In this document: positions 26,339 to 35,284 of the stretch, piece by piece | Position numbering within the stretch: the stretch's first letter is position 1 | Layout: each line of letters starts with the position of its first letter | Assembly: GCF_017355855.1 (NCBI RefSeq) | Contig: NZ_JAFEWD010000007.1 | Span: 124,001-188,000, forward strand | Origin: Pedobacter sp. SYSU D00535 | GTDB taxonomy: Bacteria > Bacteroidota > Bacteroidia > Sphingobacteriales > Sphingobacteriaceae | DNA length: 64,000 nucleotides | Direction: 5' to 3' | Position numbers and translations under genes: made by a program | Notes under the pieces: model-generated | Databases searched by the model: none | What the model was told of the DNA's origin: nothing | What the model saw: the letters and a program-made list of their open reading frames with translations, nothing else

Positions 26339-27307
26339 ATGAAGACCTTTTTCAGCCTTATCGTTATTCTATCCTTTTTGCCCGGGATCTCCGCCGCCCA
26401 AGATACCCTTGTCTTTTACTGGGATAAAAATGGGAGACAGGTTGAGGAGGTAGGTAGTGCAGATATAATTCAAAAAATAACTCCAGTTCCGGGATCAACC
26501 GAACTCTACCAGGTAAGGGAATATAATCACCAGGGACTACTTCAGCTGGAAGGCACAGTGAGCGAGTATAAACCCAGGTTGCACTTCGAAGACCTTGTTC
26601 GAAGATTTGATAAAAAAGGAGGCCTTGCTAGCGAGATAAATTACAAGGATAACAAGTACGAGGGAGAGGCGAAGTTCTACTACAAGAATGGACAGTTGCG
26701 GGAGGTGGTTGAGCACTATCACGCGCCTAATCCTATGAATCCTCATGGATCATCTGAGGTACATGTGAAAATGGTGGCTTATTTCGACTCTCTCGGGAAT
26801 CAGCAAGTTAAAGACGGCAATGGGTTTGCAATAGTGAAAACCGATGCTTTCACAGAAAAAGGCAGGTATTCAGATGGAGTTAAGGATAGCATATGGACAG
26901 GAGTGAGTTCAAAATCCGATTTTTCTTACATTGAAAAATTTGATAAGGGTAAGTTTGTTTCGGGTGAGTCAGTTTCGGATGGACAGAAATTTGTTTACAA
27001 CCAGCAGGAGATCCAGCCGGAGTACCCTGGGGGGATCATGCAATTCTATCAATATATCGGAAGAAACTACAAGTACCCGGCAGAAGCTCGCAAAAAAGGA
27101 GTTTCAGGTACGGTCATTGTTTCTTTCGTGGTCGAAAAAGATGGGAGTCTAACCGATCTTAAAACTTTGCGAGACCTGGGTATGGGAACAGGGGAGGAAG
27201 CTCTTCGGGTAGTAAAAAACTCGCCCTCCTGGATTCCGGGAAAACAGCATGGGGTTCCGGTCCGGGTTCAATATACACTCCCCATCAGGCTGAATTTAAG
27301 CCGTTAA
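26339..27307 (+). CDS. Secreted TonB C-terminal domain protein with MORN-like repeats (copy 2)
   Basis: A 322-residue paralogue of the preceding gene with the same plan: signal peptide (SLIVILSFLPGISAAQ), MORN-like segment (YKDNKYEGEAKFYYKNGQLREVV) and TonB_C end (YKYPAEARKKGVSGTVIVSFVVEKDGSL...VKNSPSWIPGKQHGVPVRVQYTLPIRL). The two copies share the spacing of all landmarks but many residues differ, so the duplication is not recent. 113 nt separate them. Confidence 0.82.
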   Translation: MKTFFSLIVILSFLPGISAAQDTLVFYWDKNGRQVEEVGSADIIQKITPVPGSTELYQVREYNHQGLLQLEGTVSEYKPRLHFEDLVRRFDKKGGLASEINYKDNKYEGEAKFYYKNGQLREVVEHYHAPNPMNPHGSSEVHVKMVAYFDSLGNQQVKDGNGFAIVKTDAFTEKGRYSDGVKDSIWTGVSSKSDFSYIEKFDKGKFVSGESVSDGQKFVYNQQEIQPEYPGGIMQFYQYIGRNYKYPAEARKKGVSGTVIVSFVVEKDGSLTDLKTLRDLGMGTGEEALRVVKNSPSWIPGKQHGVPVRVQYTLPIRLNLSR

Positions 27308-27346
27308 GTTTTTACATTTCTAACTATAAAAAGCTCAAGATTTTAT

Positions 27347-27453
27347 TACCTTTGCATCCCGACAATCAAGTCGGGATTCCTTCCAAAAAAAGAGAGAGTT
27401 CCCTCTTGATTATCAAGTCATACGACTAAAAATTTTAAAATTATTTAGCCCTA
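27347..27453 (+). promoter_or_regulatory. -7 box and 95-nt leader of carB
   Basis: TACCTTTG at 27347-27354 is a good -7 element. The leader that follows contains small inverted repeats (CGAC/GTCG at 27360-27373; GAGAG with CTCTT near 27392-27408) and the octamer ATCAAGTC twice (about 27365 and 27412). A regulatory leader is possible; no known riboswitch class was recognised. Confidence 0.4.
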
Positions 27454-30270
27454 ATGCCAAGAGACACCTCTATTAAATCAGTCCTGATTATCGGTTCAGG
27501 ACCCATCATCATCGGTCAGGCCGTTGAGTTCGATTATTCAGGTTCACAAGCTGCTTTATCGCTGAAAGATGAAGGGATCGAAGTATCCATCATCAATTCT
27601 AATCCGGCAACCATCATGACGGATAAGGTGATTGGCGACCATGTTTATCTGTGGCCGCTTACCTGCGAGAGTATCGAGCAAATTTTACAGGAGCGTAAGA
27701 TTGACGCTGTATTGCCTACCATGGGAGGTCAAACGGCGCTTAACCTGTGTAAAGAAGCCGAAGAACGCGGCATCTGGGGAAAATACGGTGTCCGTATTAT
27801 TGGAGTAGATGTTGCAGCCATTGAGAAAACGGAAAACCGTGAAGAGTTCCGCCAACTGATGGTAGATATCGGGGTAGGTGTTGCTCCTTCTAAAATCGCT
27901 AATTCGTTCCTTGAAGGAAAAGAGGCAGCTCAGCAAATTGGCTTTCCGCTGGTAATCCGACCTTCTTATACGCTCGGTGGAACGGGAGGTGGTTTTGTTC
28001 ACAAAAAAGAAGAATTCGACGCAGCTTTAAGTCGTGGATTGCAGGCCTCGCCTACGCACGAAGTACTTGTAGAAAAAGCGGTTTTAGGCTGGAAAGAATA
28101 CGAGTTGGAGCTTCTTCGCGATAGTAAGGATAACGTTATCATCATCTGTTCTATCGAGAACTTCGACCCGATGGGTATTCACACCGGCGACTCGATCACC
28201 GTTGCTCCAGCAATGACGCTAAGTGATCGTTGTTACCAGGAGATGCGGAATCAGGCTATTAAGATGATGCGTGCCATCGGTAATTTCGCCGGAGGGTGTA
28301 ACGTTCAGTTCTCTGTAGACCCGGCCACTGAAAATATTATCGCCATCGAGATTAACCCTCGTGTGTCCCGTTCATCAGCACTGGCATCTAAAGCAACAGG
28401 TTATCCAATTGCGAAGATTGCTGCTAAGTTAGCTATCGGGTACAATCTTGATGAGATTGAAAATCAAATTACCAAAACAACATCAGCATATTTTGAGCCT
28501 ACCCTTGACTACGTAATCGTTAAGATCCCTCGCTGGAACTTCGACAAGTTCAAGGGAGCTAACCCGGAATTGGGACTTCAGATGAAAGCGGTAGGTGAAG
28601 TAATGGGCATCGGCCGTACCTTTATTGAGGCACTTCAAAAGGCCTGTCAATCGCTTGAAATCGGCCGTGCTGGTTTAGGTGCTGATGGTCGCCAAAACCG
28701 TGTTCTTGAAGAGATCATGCACGGACTGGAGCATCCAAGCTGGAATCGCATTTTCTTAATAAAAGATGCGATGAATATGGGTGTGCCAATTGAGTCGATC
28801 CGCAAAGCAACGAAAATTGACAAATGGTTCCTTGTGCAAATTCAGGAGCTTGTATCGCTTGAGCAGGAACTAAAACGTTACTCACTAAATAACATTCCGA
28901 AAGACTTTTTCTACACCTTGAAGCAAAAAGGCTTCTCTGATGTTCAGATCGCATGGTTGTTAGGAAACGTTACAGAGGATGACGTCTACAATCGCCGGAA
29001 AGAGCTGGGTATTAGGCGGGTTTACAAGATGGTAGATACTTGTGCGGCTGAATTCCCTGCACAAACGCCTTACTACTACTCTACCTTCGAGGATGAGAAC
29101 GAATCTGTAGTAACGGATAGGAGGAAAATCATCGTATTAGGTTCTGGTCCAAACCGAATTGGTCAGGGTATCGAGTTTGATTACTCTTGCGTTCACGGTT
29201 TACTAGCAGCCAAAGAGGCGGGCTTCGAGTCGATTATGATTAACTGCAACCCTGAGACTGTTTCTACCGACTTCAACATGGCGGATAAGCTGTACTTCGA
29301 GCCGGTGTTCTGGGAGCATGTGCGTGAAATTATTGATCTGGAAAAACCAGAGGGCGTAATCGTTCAGCTGGGTGGTCAAACTGCTCTTAAAATGGCAGAA
29401 AAGCTGCATCAGCACGGTATCAAAATTATCGGAACCTCTTTCGATAATATGGACATTGCTGAAGACCGCGGTCGCTTCTCGGATCTTCTTAAAGATTTAG
29501 GAATCCCGTATCCGAAATACGGAGTGGCTGAAAGTGCTGAGGAGGCTCTCGAGGTAGCTCATCATGTAGGTTACCCGGTTCTTGTTCGTCCTAGCTACGT
29601 ATTAGGTGGACAAGGAATGAGCATTGTCATCAACGATGAAGATCTGGAAAAAGCTGTAGTTAAGCTTCTTGGTGATCTTCCAGGCAACAGAGTGTTGATC
29701 GATCATTTCCTTGACCGCGCAGAAGAAGCTGAATCAGATTCAATCTGCGACGGAGAAGACGTTCACATCGTTGGTTTGATGGAGCACATTGAGCCTGCCG
29801 GTATTCACTCTGGTGATTCAAGTGCTGTCCTTCCTCCGTTCAATCTTTCTGAGAATGTAATTCGTCAGATGGAAGAGTACACTGTGAAGCTGGCTAAAGC
29901 ATTGAATGTACGGGGACTTCTGAACATCCAGTTTGCTATCAAAGATGAAAAGGTATACGTGATCGAGGCGAACCCACGTGCTTCCCGGACTGTACCATTC
30001 ATCGCGAAAGCCTATGATGTTCCTTATATCAATATCGCTGCAAAAGTGATGCTGGAGGTGAACAAGCTGAAAGACTTCACAATTGAAAGAAAGCTACAGG
30101 GGTATGCAATTAAAGAACCGGTGTTCTCGTTCGATAAATTCCCCGAAGTTGATAAGCAATTAGGTCCGGAGATGAAATCAACAGGCGAAGCCATCAGATT
30201 CATCAAAGATCTGCACGATCCATACTTCGTGAAGTTATACAAAGAGAAATCGATGTACTTATCGAAATAA
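27454..30270 (+). CDS. carB: Carbamoyl-phosphate synthase large chain, without C-terminal allosteric domain
   Basis: Makes carbamoyl phosphate for pyrimidines and arginine, together with the glutaminase chain CarA, which is not in this window. The 938 residues contain both ATP-grasp halves: SYTLGGTGGGFVHK in the first, oligomerisation region about 400-550, then GSGPNRIGQGIEFDY and SYVLGGQGMSIV in the second. The protein ends shortly after LGPEMKSTGEAIRFIKDL, which is where the E. coli enzyme (1073 residues) enters its MGS-like regulatory domain. A terminator follows at once, so this is a real end and not a frameshift. Confidence 0.96.
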   Translation: MPRDTSIKSVLIIGSGPIIIGQAVEFDYSGSQAALSLKDEGIEVSIINSNPATIMTDKVIGDHVYLWPLTCESIEQILQERKIDAVLPTMGGQTALNLCKEAEERGIWGKYGVRIIGVDVAAIEKTENREEFRQLMVDIGVGVAPSKIANSFLEGKEAAQQIGFPLVIRPSYTLGGTGGGFVHKKEEFDAALSRGLQASPTHEVLVEKAVLGWKEYELELLRDSKDNVIIICSIENFDPMGIHTGDSITVAPAMTLSDRCYQEMRNQAIKMMRAIGNFAGGCNVQFSVDPATENIIAIEINPRVSRSSALASKATGYPIAKIAAKLAIGYNLDEIENQITKTTSAYFEPTLDYVIVKIPRWNFDKFKGANPELGLQMKAVGEVMGIGRTFIEALQKACQSLEIGRAGLGADGRQNRVLEEIMHGLEHPSWNRIFLIKDAMNMGVPIESIRKATKIDKWFLVQIQELVSLEQELKRYSLNNIPKDFFYTLKQKGFSDVQIAWLLGNVTEDDVYNRRKELGIRRVYKMVDTCAAEFPAQTPYYYSTFEDENESVVTDRRKIIVLGSGPNRIGQGIEFDYSCVHGLLAAKEAGFESIMINCNPETVSTDFNMADKLYFEPVFWEHVREIIDLEKPEGVIVQLGGQTALKMAEKLHQHGIKIIGTSFDNMDIAEDRGRFSDLLKDLGIPYPKYGVAESAEEALEVAHHVGYPVLVRPSYVLGGQGMSIVINDEDLEKAVVKLLGDLPGNRVLIDHFLDRAEEAESDSICDGEDVHIVGLMEHIEPAGIHSGDSSAVLPPFNLSENVIRQMEEYTVKLAKALNVRGLLNIQFAIKDEKVYVIEANPRASRTVPFIAKAYDVPYINIAAKVMLEVNKLKDFTIERKLQGYAIKEPVFSFDKFPEVDKQLGPEMKSTGEAIRFIKDLHDPYFVKLYKEKSMYLSK

Positions 30271-30276
30271 AATACC

Positions 30277-30305
30277 AAGGGGCGATGCGAATCGCCCCTT
30301 TTTTA
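30277..30305 (+). terminator. Terminator after carB
   Basis: 10-bp stem (30277-30286 with 30291-30300), GCGA tetraloop, then a T-run. It also lies just beyond the stop of the convergent gene at 30303. Confidence 0.9.
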
Positions 30306-31019
30306 TGCTGCGGTTGAGATATGTTTAACCAAACTCCTCTTAGCCAGTGGCAGAAGTGTCTGTTCCAGAGGGAAGGTGATATCCGTCTCTACATGATAAA
30401 CGGCCGGATTGGGAACTTCCCGGCGTTGATGAATTAATTCCTTACGGATACCTTCAGGAGTGTAGATAAAATTACGCTCAAAACTTGCCACGTACGAGGT
30501 GTTTATCCCGCGATATTTTTCCTCGTGGCTTTCAAAGATCGTTACCTGATATTCATAAACATTCGTTGCTTTCTCGTCTCCATTCCTAAGTAGGAGATAG
30601 CCGTGATAGGGGTACAAAGGAATTACTCCCACCGGCTCTATGCGAAGGCGGCTTTCTACAAACTCATAGATTTCTTTGCCTTCCTTAATAGCTGGATCGA
30701 TCTTTCTTAGCGAGTAGCTGATGATGTTTTCAATCTCAAGCATCAGCGAATCATCTTTTACCATCTTTTCATAAGTCAGTTCCACCGCTTCTATATCTGC
30801 CCTGGTGAGGCGCTCAGGGAAAGCTCTTTGCAAGGCGGACTTGTTCTCCTTGAAGCGCATCAGATTGTTATAATGAAAAATAAGATCGTTCAGGTCGGGA
30901 TAAAGCTTTGTTTTATGAAAGTGCTGATTTATCTGCTGGAGGTAGGCCAAAAGCTGATACTTTTTATGTTCAAAATCTACAGATCCTTCAATAAACCAGT
31001 TTACACTTAATGACTTCAT
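30303..31019 (-). CDS. Conserved protein of unknown function
   Basis: A 238-residue soluble protein starting MKSLSVNWFIEGSVDFEHKKYQLLAYLQQINQHF. It has a helical N-terminal half and a beta-rich half with RLRIEPVGVIPLYPYHGYLLLR and YVASFERNFIYTPEGIRKELI. No signal peptide or catalytic motif is visible and I do not recognise a family. A GGAGGA sequence lies 8 nt before the ATG at 31019, one of few Shine-Dalgarno-like sites here; the longer ORF to 31106 is rejected. It is divergent from the RsmI-like gene. Confidence 0.7.
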   Translation of the reverse strand: MKSLSVNWFIEGSVDFEHKKYQLLAYLQQINQHFHKTKLYPDLNDLIFHYNNLMRFKENKSALQRAFPERLTRADIEAVELTYEKMVKDDSLMLEIENIISYSLRKIDPAIKEGKEIYEFVESRLRIEPVGVIPLYPYHGYLLLRNGDEKATNVYEYQVTIFESHEEKYRGINTSYVASFERNFIYTPEGIRKELIHQRREVPNPAVYHVETDITFPLEQTLLPLAKRSLVKHISTAA

Positions 31020-31093
31020 AATTGTTCCTCCAATTCTAATATTAATTACTGCAGGCCAAGACGGCGCCAGCCCTGGTAATCCTAATTTAATGA

Positions 31094-31101
31094 TAAATTT
31101 G
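31094..31101 (+). promoter_or_regulatory. -7 box 4 nt before the methylase ATG
   Basis: TAAATTTG, then 4 nt, then ATG at 31106. Confidence 0.5.
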
Positions 31102-31105
31102 CACA

Positions 31106-31813
31106 ATGCCTAAAGGGACACTTTTTCTAATTCCAGTGCCGTTAGCTGAAAATTCAGCTGAAAAGGTGCTGACCATCTACCAGCAAGAATTGATAAACAA
31201 CATCCGTACCTACATCGTTGAGAACGAAAAAACTGCGCGTTACTGGCTTAAAAACATGAAGTTGCAGGTTCCGCAGAGCGAGCTGAATATTCACGTGTAC
31301 GGTAAGCATTCTGAAAAAGTCGACATAGCTTCCTATTTTAAGGAACTTGAGGCTGGTCAGGACGTAGGTTTAATGAGCGAAGCTGGTTGTCCCGCCGTTG
31401 CTGATCCCGGTTCTGATGTCGTTGCCGAAGCCCATCGCCGGGGGATAAAAGTGGTGCCAAATGTAGGTCCCAGCTCCATCTTGCTTGCACTTATGGGCTC
31501 TGGGTTCAATGGGCAAAGCTTTACCTTTCATGGCTACCTGCCGATCGACAAGGGGCAGCGCAGTAAGCGAATTAAAGAGTTAGAGGCGCAATCCGAACGG
31601 CAGAAGCAAACGCAGATATTTATTGAAACACCGTTTCGGAACAACCAAATGCTGGAGGAATTACTGCGCACTTGCAGTAGCAGGACAAAGCTTTGTGTAG
31701 CTGTTAATTTAACTGGTGAAGACGAACAAATCATCTCACAGCCTGTTGAACAATGGAGGAAATTGAAGGTTGATTTTCACAAAAAGCCCGCAATTTTTCT
31801 ATTATTTAAATGA
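31106..31813 (+). CDS. SAM-dependent methyltransferase, tetrapyrrole methylase / RsmI-like
   Basis: A 235-residue protein of the tetrapyrrole-methylase fold: GTLFLIPVPLAENS, VGLMSEAGCPAVADPGSDVVAEAHRRGI, VVPNVGPSSILLALMGSGF, QSFTFHGYLP and IFIETPFRNNQMLEELL. This is the pattern of RsmI, which 2'-O-methylates C1402 of 16S rRNA, but it belongs to a shorter Bacteroidota relative that may be a second, distinct enzyme. Its stop overlaps the next start by 4 nt (ATGA), so translation is coupled to the FAD monooxygenase. Confidence 0.85.
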   Translation: MPKGTLFLIPVPLAENSAEKVLTIYQQELINNIRTYIVENEKTARYWLKNMKLQVPQSELNIHVYGKHSEKVDIASYFKELEAGQDVGLMSEAGCPAVADPGSDVVAEAHRRGIKVVPNVGPSSILLALMGSGFNGQSFTFHGYLPIDKGQRSKRIKELEAQSERQKQTQIFIETPFRNNQMLEELLRTCSSRTKLCVAVNLTGEDEQIISQPVEQWRKLKVDFHKKPAIFLLFK

Positions 31814-33405
31814 CCACCTTCCCTTCCCATACCTCCGTGTTGATTGTTGGAGCAGGACCCTCAGGTTTGATGATGGCTGCACAATTACTGAGAAATGGTA
31901 TTCATCCGGTTATTATCGACAGCAAAACTTCCCTGACTCCGCATTCTAAAGCACTCGCTATCCAATCGCGCTCGCTCGAAATTATTCGTCAGATGGGCCT
32001 ACACGATCTATTTTTGCAGCATGGGAATATTGTTAGGAATTTTGAAATCCAGGGGCACCGGGGCGAGGTCAGTAAATTCGACTTGACATCCCTGGGGAAA
32101 GACGAGACGGAATTCCCTTTTGTTCTTATCCTGGAACAGAGTAAGACAGAAAGGCTCTTGCTGGATTATCTCACTAACAATGCTTGTTCCCTTTATTGGA
32201 ATAGCAGCCTGACAGCCATTAGCAGTAGCGATGAAGGTGTAAAAGCAACGGTAGATAGAGAGGGGCAAGTGCATGAGATCTACTGCGACTGGGTGGTAGC
32301 TGCAGACGGGGCGTCAAGTAAGGTAAGGCAACTGCTAAATATTCCCTTCCGGGGGAAAACCTATGAGGACCAGTTCTACCTCGCCGACGTCGATATGCGG
32401 GAAAGCAGAGCGGAAGAGGCAATAGGGATATTTGTGAAGGATGAAGGGTTTGCGGGGTATTTCCCTATGCAGGGTGAAACTGTACGGTTTATCGGGAACT
32501 TGCCGCAAACGCTAAAAGGAAGGCCCGATATTGCCTTTAGCGATTTGAAGCCCTATCTTACCTATACACTCGGTTCAGCAATTCCGGACAGCCGGTGTCG
32601 TTGGTTCTCGGTCTATAAACTGCATCAGCGGGTGGCAGAGAAGTTCAAAGTTCAACGGTGTTTTCTAATTGGAGATGCTGCTCATGTACATTCCCCCGCC
32701 GGGGGACAGGGGATGAATACCGGCTTGCAAGACGCTTACAACCTGGCTTGGAAGCTCTCGGGCGTAATAAAAGGAAGTTTTGATGAGCAAATTCTGGAAA
32801 CGTACGCAGAGGAACGAATGGAAGTGGCTAAAAAACTACTTGCTACTACCGATCGGATTTTCAGTATTGGAGTCTCTCAAAACTGGCTGGTGCGGAAGCT
32901 GCGAAAATTTGTCCTTCCCCGTTTATTGCGCTTTTCTGACCGACGGGACAACTTTGCAAAAAGTTTTTTCCCTCTTATCTCTCAAACCGGTGTCCAATAT
33001 CGTACCGGCCCTATCTCCGTCCATCATAGCCAGAGCAGGAGGGTTCAGGCGGGAGACCGACTTCCTTATATTAAACTTTTTGACGAAAAGCTAAAGCGAG
33101 AGACTGACCTGCACCAATGGTGCGCAAAGCCAGGCTTCACACTCCTGGTTATAGGATGGTTAAATTCCAGGGATTTGATGTTACTAGCAAAGTGGATCAC
33201 GCAGACTTTCCCTTTCAATTTAAACTTCTACTACCTGCCACATTCAGAAAAAAACCAACATGTATTTGACTTGTTCGAAGTAGGAGAAAGGCAGAAAAAA
33301 GCGGTGATTGTTCGCCCTGACCTGTATATCGGATACATAAACGATGCGGTAGTAATAGAGCTAATCGAGACTTACCTGAAAGATACCGTAGGCTGGAAAA
33401 GTTAG
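31810..33405 (+). CDS. FAD-dependent aromatic hydroxylase-type monooxygenase
   Basis: A 531-residue flavoprotein of the class A hydroxylase (UbiH / PheA/TfdB) type. The dinucleotide site is VLIVGAGPSGLMMAAQLL near the N-terminus, and the FAD GD motif is FLIGDAAHVHSPAGGQGMN. The DG-like motif is WVVAADGASSKVRQLL. The last 130 residues resemble the thioredoxin-like C-terminal domain of phenol hydroxylases (RVQAGDRLPYIKLFDEK). The substrate cannot be told. It is translationally coupled to the RsmI-like gene, a pairing without obvious metabolic sense. Confidence 0.87.
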   Translation: MTTFPSHTSVLIVGAGPSGLMMAAQLLRNGIHPVIIDSKTSLTPHSKALAIQSRSLEIIRQMGLHDLFLQHGNIVRNFEIQGHRGEVSKFDLTSLGKDETEFPFVLILEQSKTERLLLDYLTNNACSLYWNSSLTAISSSDEGVKATVDREGQVHEIYCDWVVAADGASSKVRQLLNIPFRGKTYEDQFYLADVDMRESRAEEAIGIFVKDEGFAGYFPMQGETVRFIGNLPQTLKGRPDIAFSDLKPYLTYTLGSAIPDSRCRWFSVYKLHQRVAEKFKVQRCFLIGDAAHVHSPAGGQGMNTGLQDAYNLAWKLSGVIKGSFDEQILETYAEERMEVAKKLLATTDRIFSIGVSQNWLVRKLRKFVLPRLLRFSDRRDNFAKSFFPLISQTGVQYRTGPISVHHSQSRRVQAGDRLPYIKLFDEKLKRETDLHQWCAKPGFTLLVIGWLNSRDLMLLAKWITQTFPFNLNFYYLPHSEKNQHVFDLFEVGERQKKAVIVRPDLYIGYINDAVVIELIETYLKDTVGWKS

Positions 33406-33439
33406 CGAGGATCGTTCAACGGAATTCCCGTTTATCGAT

Positions 33440-34042
33440 CTATCCGTGAATGGTCTCTTTTTTGCCGTAGTTCTGGATTACCTTAGCTTCGTACTCGAGA
33501 AACTCTTCCCAGCGTTTATCCACATCAATTCCTTCGCCATATTTTTTCGCCAGCTTAATGAATGTCGTGTAATGGGTAGCTTCACTCACCATCAGCTCAT
33601 AGTAAAACGCCGCGAGCTGTTCGTCATTTATATTCTCGTTCAGTACCTTAAAGCGCTCACAGCTACGGGCCTCAATCATTGCGGAAAACAGTAGGCGATC
33701 AATAAGTTGTTGTTGTCTTGTTCCCCCTTTGATCATGAATTTAGCCAATTCGTTCACGTAATCATCCTTGCGCTCCCGACCCAGTATAAAGCCTCTTTCC
33801 AGGATGATGTCGTGGACCCGTTTAAAATGGTCCATTTCTTCCTGTACAAGTAAGGCCATTTCCTGCACCAGATCAGAAAGATTAGGATTTTGAACGATCA
33901 GCGTGATGGCGTTACTTGCAGCTTTCTGCTCACAAAAGGCGTGATCTGTTAGAATTTCCTCGATATTGCTTTCCACTACATTCTTTACCCAGCGTGGGTC
34001 TGTAGGAAGTTTCAGTTTAAGAATGGTTTTTTCTGTGCTCAC
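33440..34042 (-). CDS. miaE: tRNA-(ms2io6A) hydroxylase MiaE
   Basis: A diiron monooxygenase that hydroxylates the isopentenyl group of ms2i6A37 in tRNA. The 200 residues carry the ferritin-like ligand pattern (DHAFCEQKAASNA, EEMDHFKRVHDI, MIEARSCERFKVL, SEATHYTTFIKLA) with Glu and ExxH-type motifs. The start is GTG at 34042, 4 nt behind a TACCTTTG box. No miaA or miaB gene is in this window. Confidence 0.93.
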   Translation of the reverse strand: MSTEKTILKLKLPTDPRWVKNVVESNIEEILTDHAFCEQKAASNAITLIVQNPNLSDLVQEMALLVQEEMDHFKRVHDIILERGFILGRERKDDYVNELAKFMIKGGTRQQQLIDRLLFSAMIEARSCERFKVLNENINDEQLAAFYYELMVSEATHYTTFIKLAKKYGEGIDVDKRWEEFLEYEAKVIQNYGKKETIHG

Positions 34043-34046
34043 GGTA

Positions 34047-34054
34047 CAAAGGTA
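34047..34054 (-). promoter_or_regulatory. -7 box 4 nt before the miaE GTG start
   Basis: TACCTTTG on the minus strand, then TACC, then GTG at 34042. Confidence 0.5.
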
Positions 34055-34065
34055 AGGCTTTCTGC

Positions 34066-34638
34066 TTAGCTGTACAGGTTTTTAGCATCTATGAATTTCA
34101 AGACGGGATCGGGTACAAAGAACTGAACGTTTTTTCCTTCTTTTAAACTCTTTCGGATAAAGGTAGAAGAGATTTCCATTAACGGGGTGTCGGTTAAGGT
34201 GACGGAAGGATGAGACGCCAATTGGATATTCTCAAAACCTGGCCGGGGATAAACAGCAATCTTATAGTCTCTGAGAATCAGCTCGTAGTTTTTCCATTTT
34301 TTCAACGATGCAAGATTGTCGGCCCCCATGATGAGTGTGAACTGATGCTGAGGATAGCGCTCGCGCAAAAAGGTAAGCGAGTCGATGGTATAGGATGGCT
34401 GTGGAAGGCGGAACTCAATGTCGCTTGCTTCAAGCTTCTCTGAATTTTCAATAGCCAGTCGGGTCATCTCCAGCCTGTCGTACATATTCACAAGGCTACT
34501 TTTATTTTTCAGTGGGTTATGCGGGGATACCACAAACCAAACACGATCTAAGTCCGTGAACTCAGCCATGTAATTGGCAATGATCAAATGGCCGATATGG
34601 ATCGGATTAAAGGAGCCGAAAAAAAGACCTATTTTCAT
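34066..34638 (-). CDS. nadD: Nicotinate-nucleotide adenylyltransferase
   Basis: Joins ATP and nicotinate mononucleotide to make deamido-NAD. The 190 residues begin MKIGLFFGSFNPIHIGHLIIANYM with the HxGH site; other marks are WFVVSPHNPLK, DIEFRLPQPSYTIDSLTFLRERYP, IMGADNLASLKKWKNY and the end STFIRKSLKEGKNV. It lies 22 nt after gmk on the same strand. It complements the PnuC/NadR salvage pair at 22.4-23.6 kb. Confidence 0.95.
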   Translation of the reverse strand: MKIGLFFGSFNPIHIGHLIIANYMAEFTDLDRVWFVVSPHNPLKNKSSLVNMYDRLEMTRLAIENSEKLEASDIEFRLPQPSYTIDSLTFLRERYPQHQFTLIMGADNLASLKKWKNYELILRDYKIAVYPRPGFENIQLASHPSVTLTDTPLMEISSTFIRKSLKEGKNVQFFVPDPVLKFIDAKNLYS

Positions 34639-34660
34639 CGCTTCTTTTGAAGTGTACTTA

Positions 34661-35236
34661 CTATGCCTCTCCGAATAAAAAATGTCTTACCAGTTGCTCT
34701 GCTTCCTCGCAAGCTGTTTTAAGGTCGTTATTGGGAAGGATGATGTCGAACTTATCAGCATAGGAAAGTTCTTTCCCCGCTTTCTGAATGCGCTCCTTCA
34801 ATTTCTCAGGACTGTCGGTACCCCTGCCCGAAAGACGCTCAATAAGAACTTCCAGTGATGGGGGTTGCACAAAAATAGCCAGCGCGTTTTCCCCGTATTT
34901 CTTTTTAAGCCGAAGACCTCCTTCTACATCAATATCAAAAACAACGTGCTTCCCTTCATTCCAAATCCGCTGAATCTCACTTTTCAGCGTGCCGTAAAAC
35001 GTGCCCGAATACACTTCTTCAAATTCCACAAACTCGTGCTTAGCCACCTTATGTAAAAACTCCTCTTTGGTGATGAAGTAGTAATCTTTATTGTTCACTT
35101 CATTTCCACGGCACTCCCGGGTCGTCGCGGAGATCGAAAACTCCAGTTCGGGAATCCTGGACAGTAAGTAGTGAACGATGGTGGTTTTACCTGCTCCCGA
35201 TGGAGCTGAAAATATTACGAGTTTACCTTGCGTCAT
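34661..35236 (-). CDS. gmk: Guanylate kinase
   Basis: Phosphorylates GMP to GDP. The 191 residues start MTQGKLVIFSAPSGAGKTTIV (P-loop) followed by FSISATTRECRGNEVNNKDYYFIT, GTFYGTLKSEI and VVFDIDVEGGLRLKKKY. The start is set at 35236; an upstream GTG/ATG-type extension of 8 residues is not conserved. It lies between yicC and nadD on the same strand, and a shared transcript is likely. Confidence 0.95.
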   Translation of the reverse strand: MTQGKLVIFSAPSGAGKTTIVHYLLSRIPELEFSISATTRECRGNEVNNKDYYFITKEEFLHKVAKHEFVEFEEVYSGTFYGTLKSEIQRIWNEGKHVVFDIDVEGGLRLKKKYGENALAIFVQPPSLEVLIERLSGRGTDSPEKLKERIQKAGKELSYADKFDIILPNNDLKTACEEAEQLVRHFLFGEA

Positions 35237-35284
35237 TTTGTAATGATGAAGTCGGGACAAGCACAGCTGCTCTACTGCGACTTT

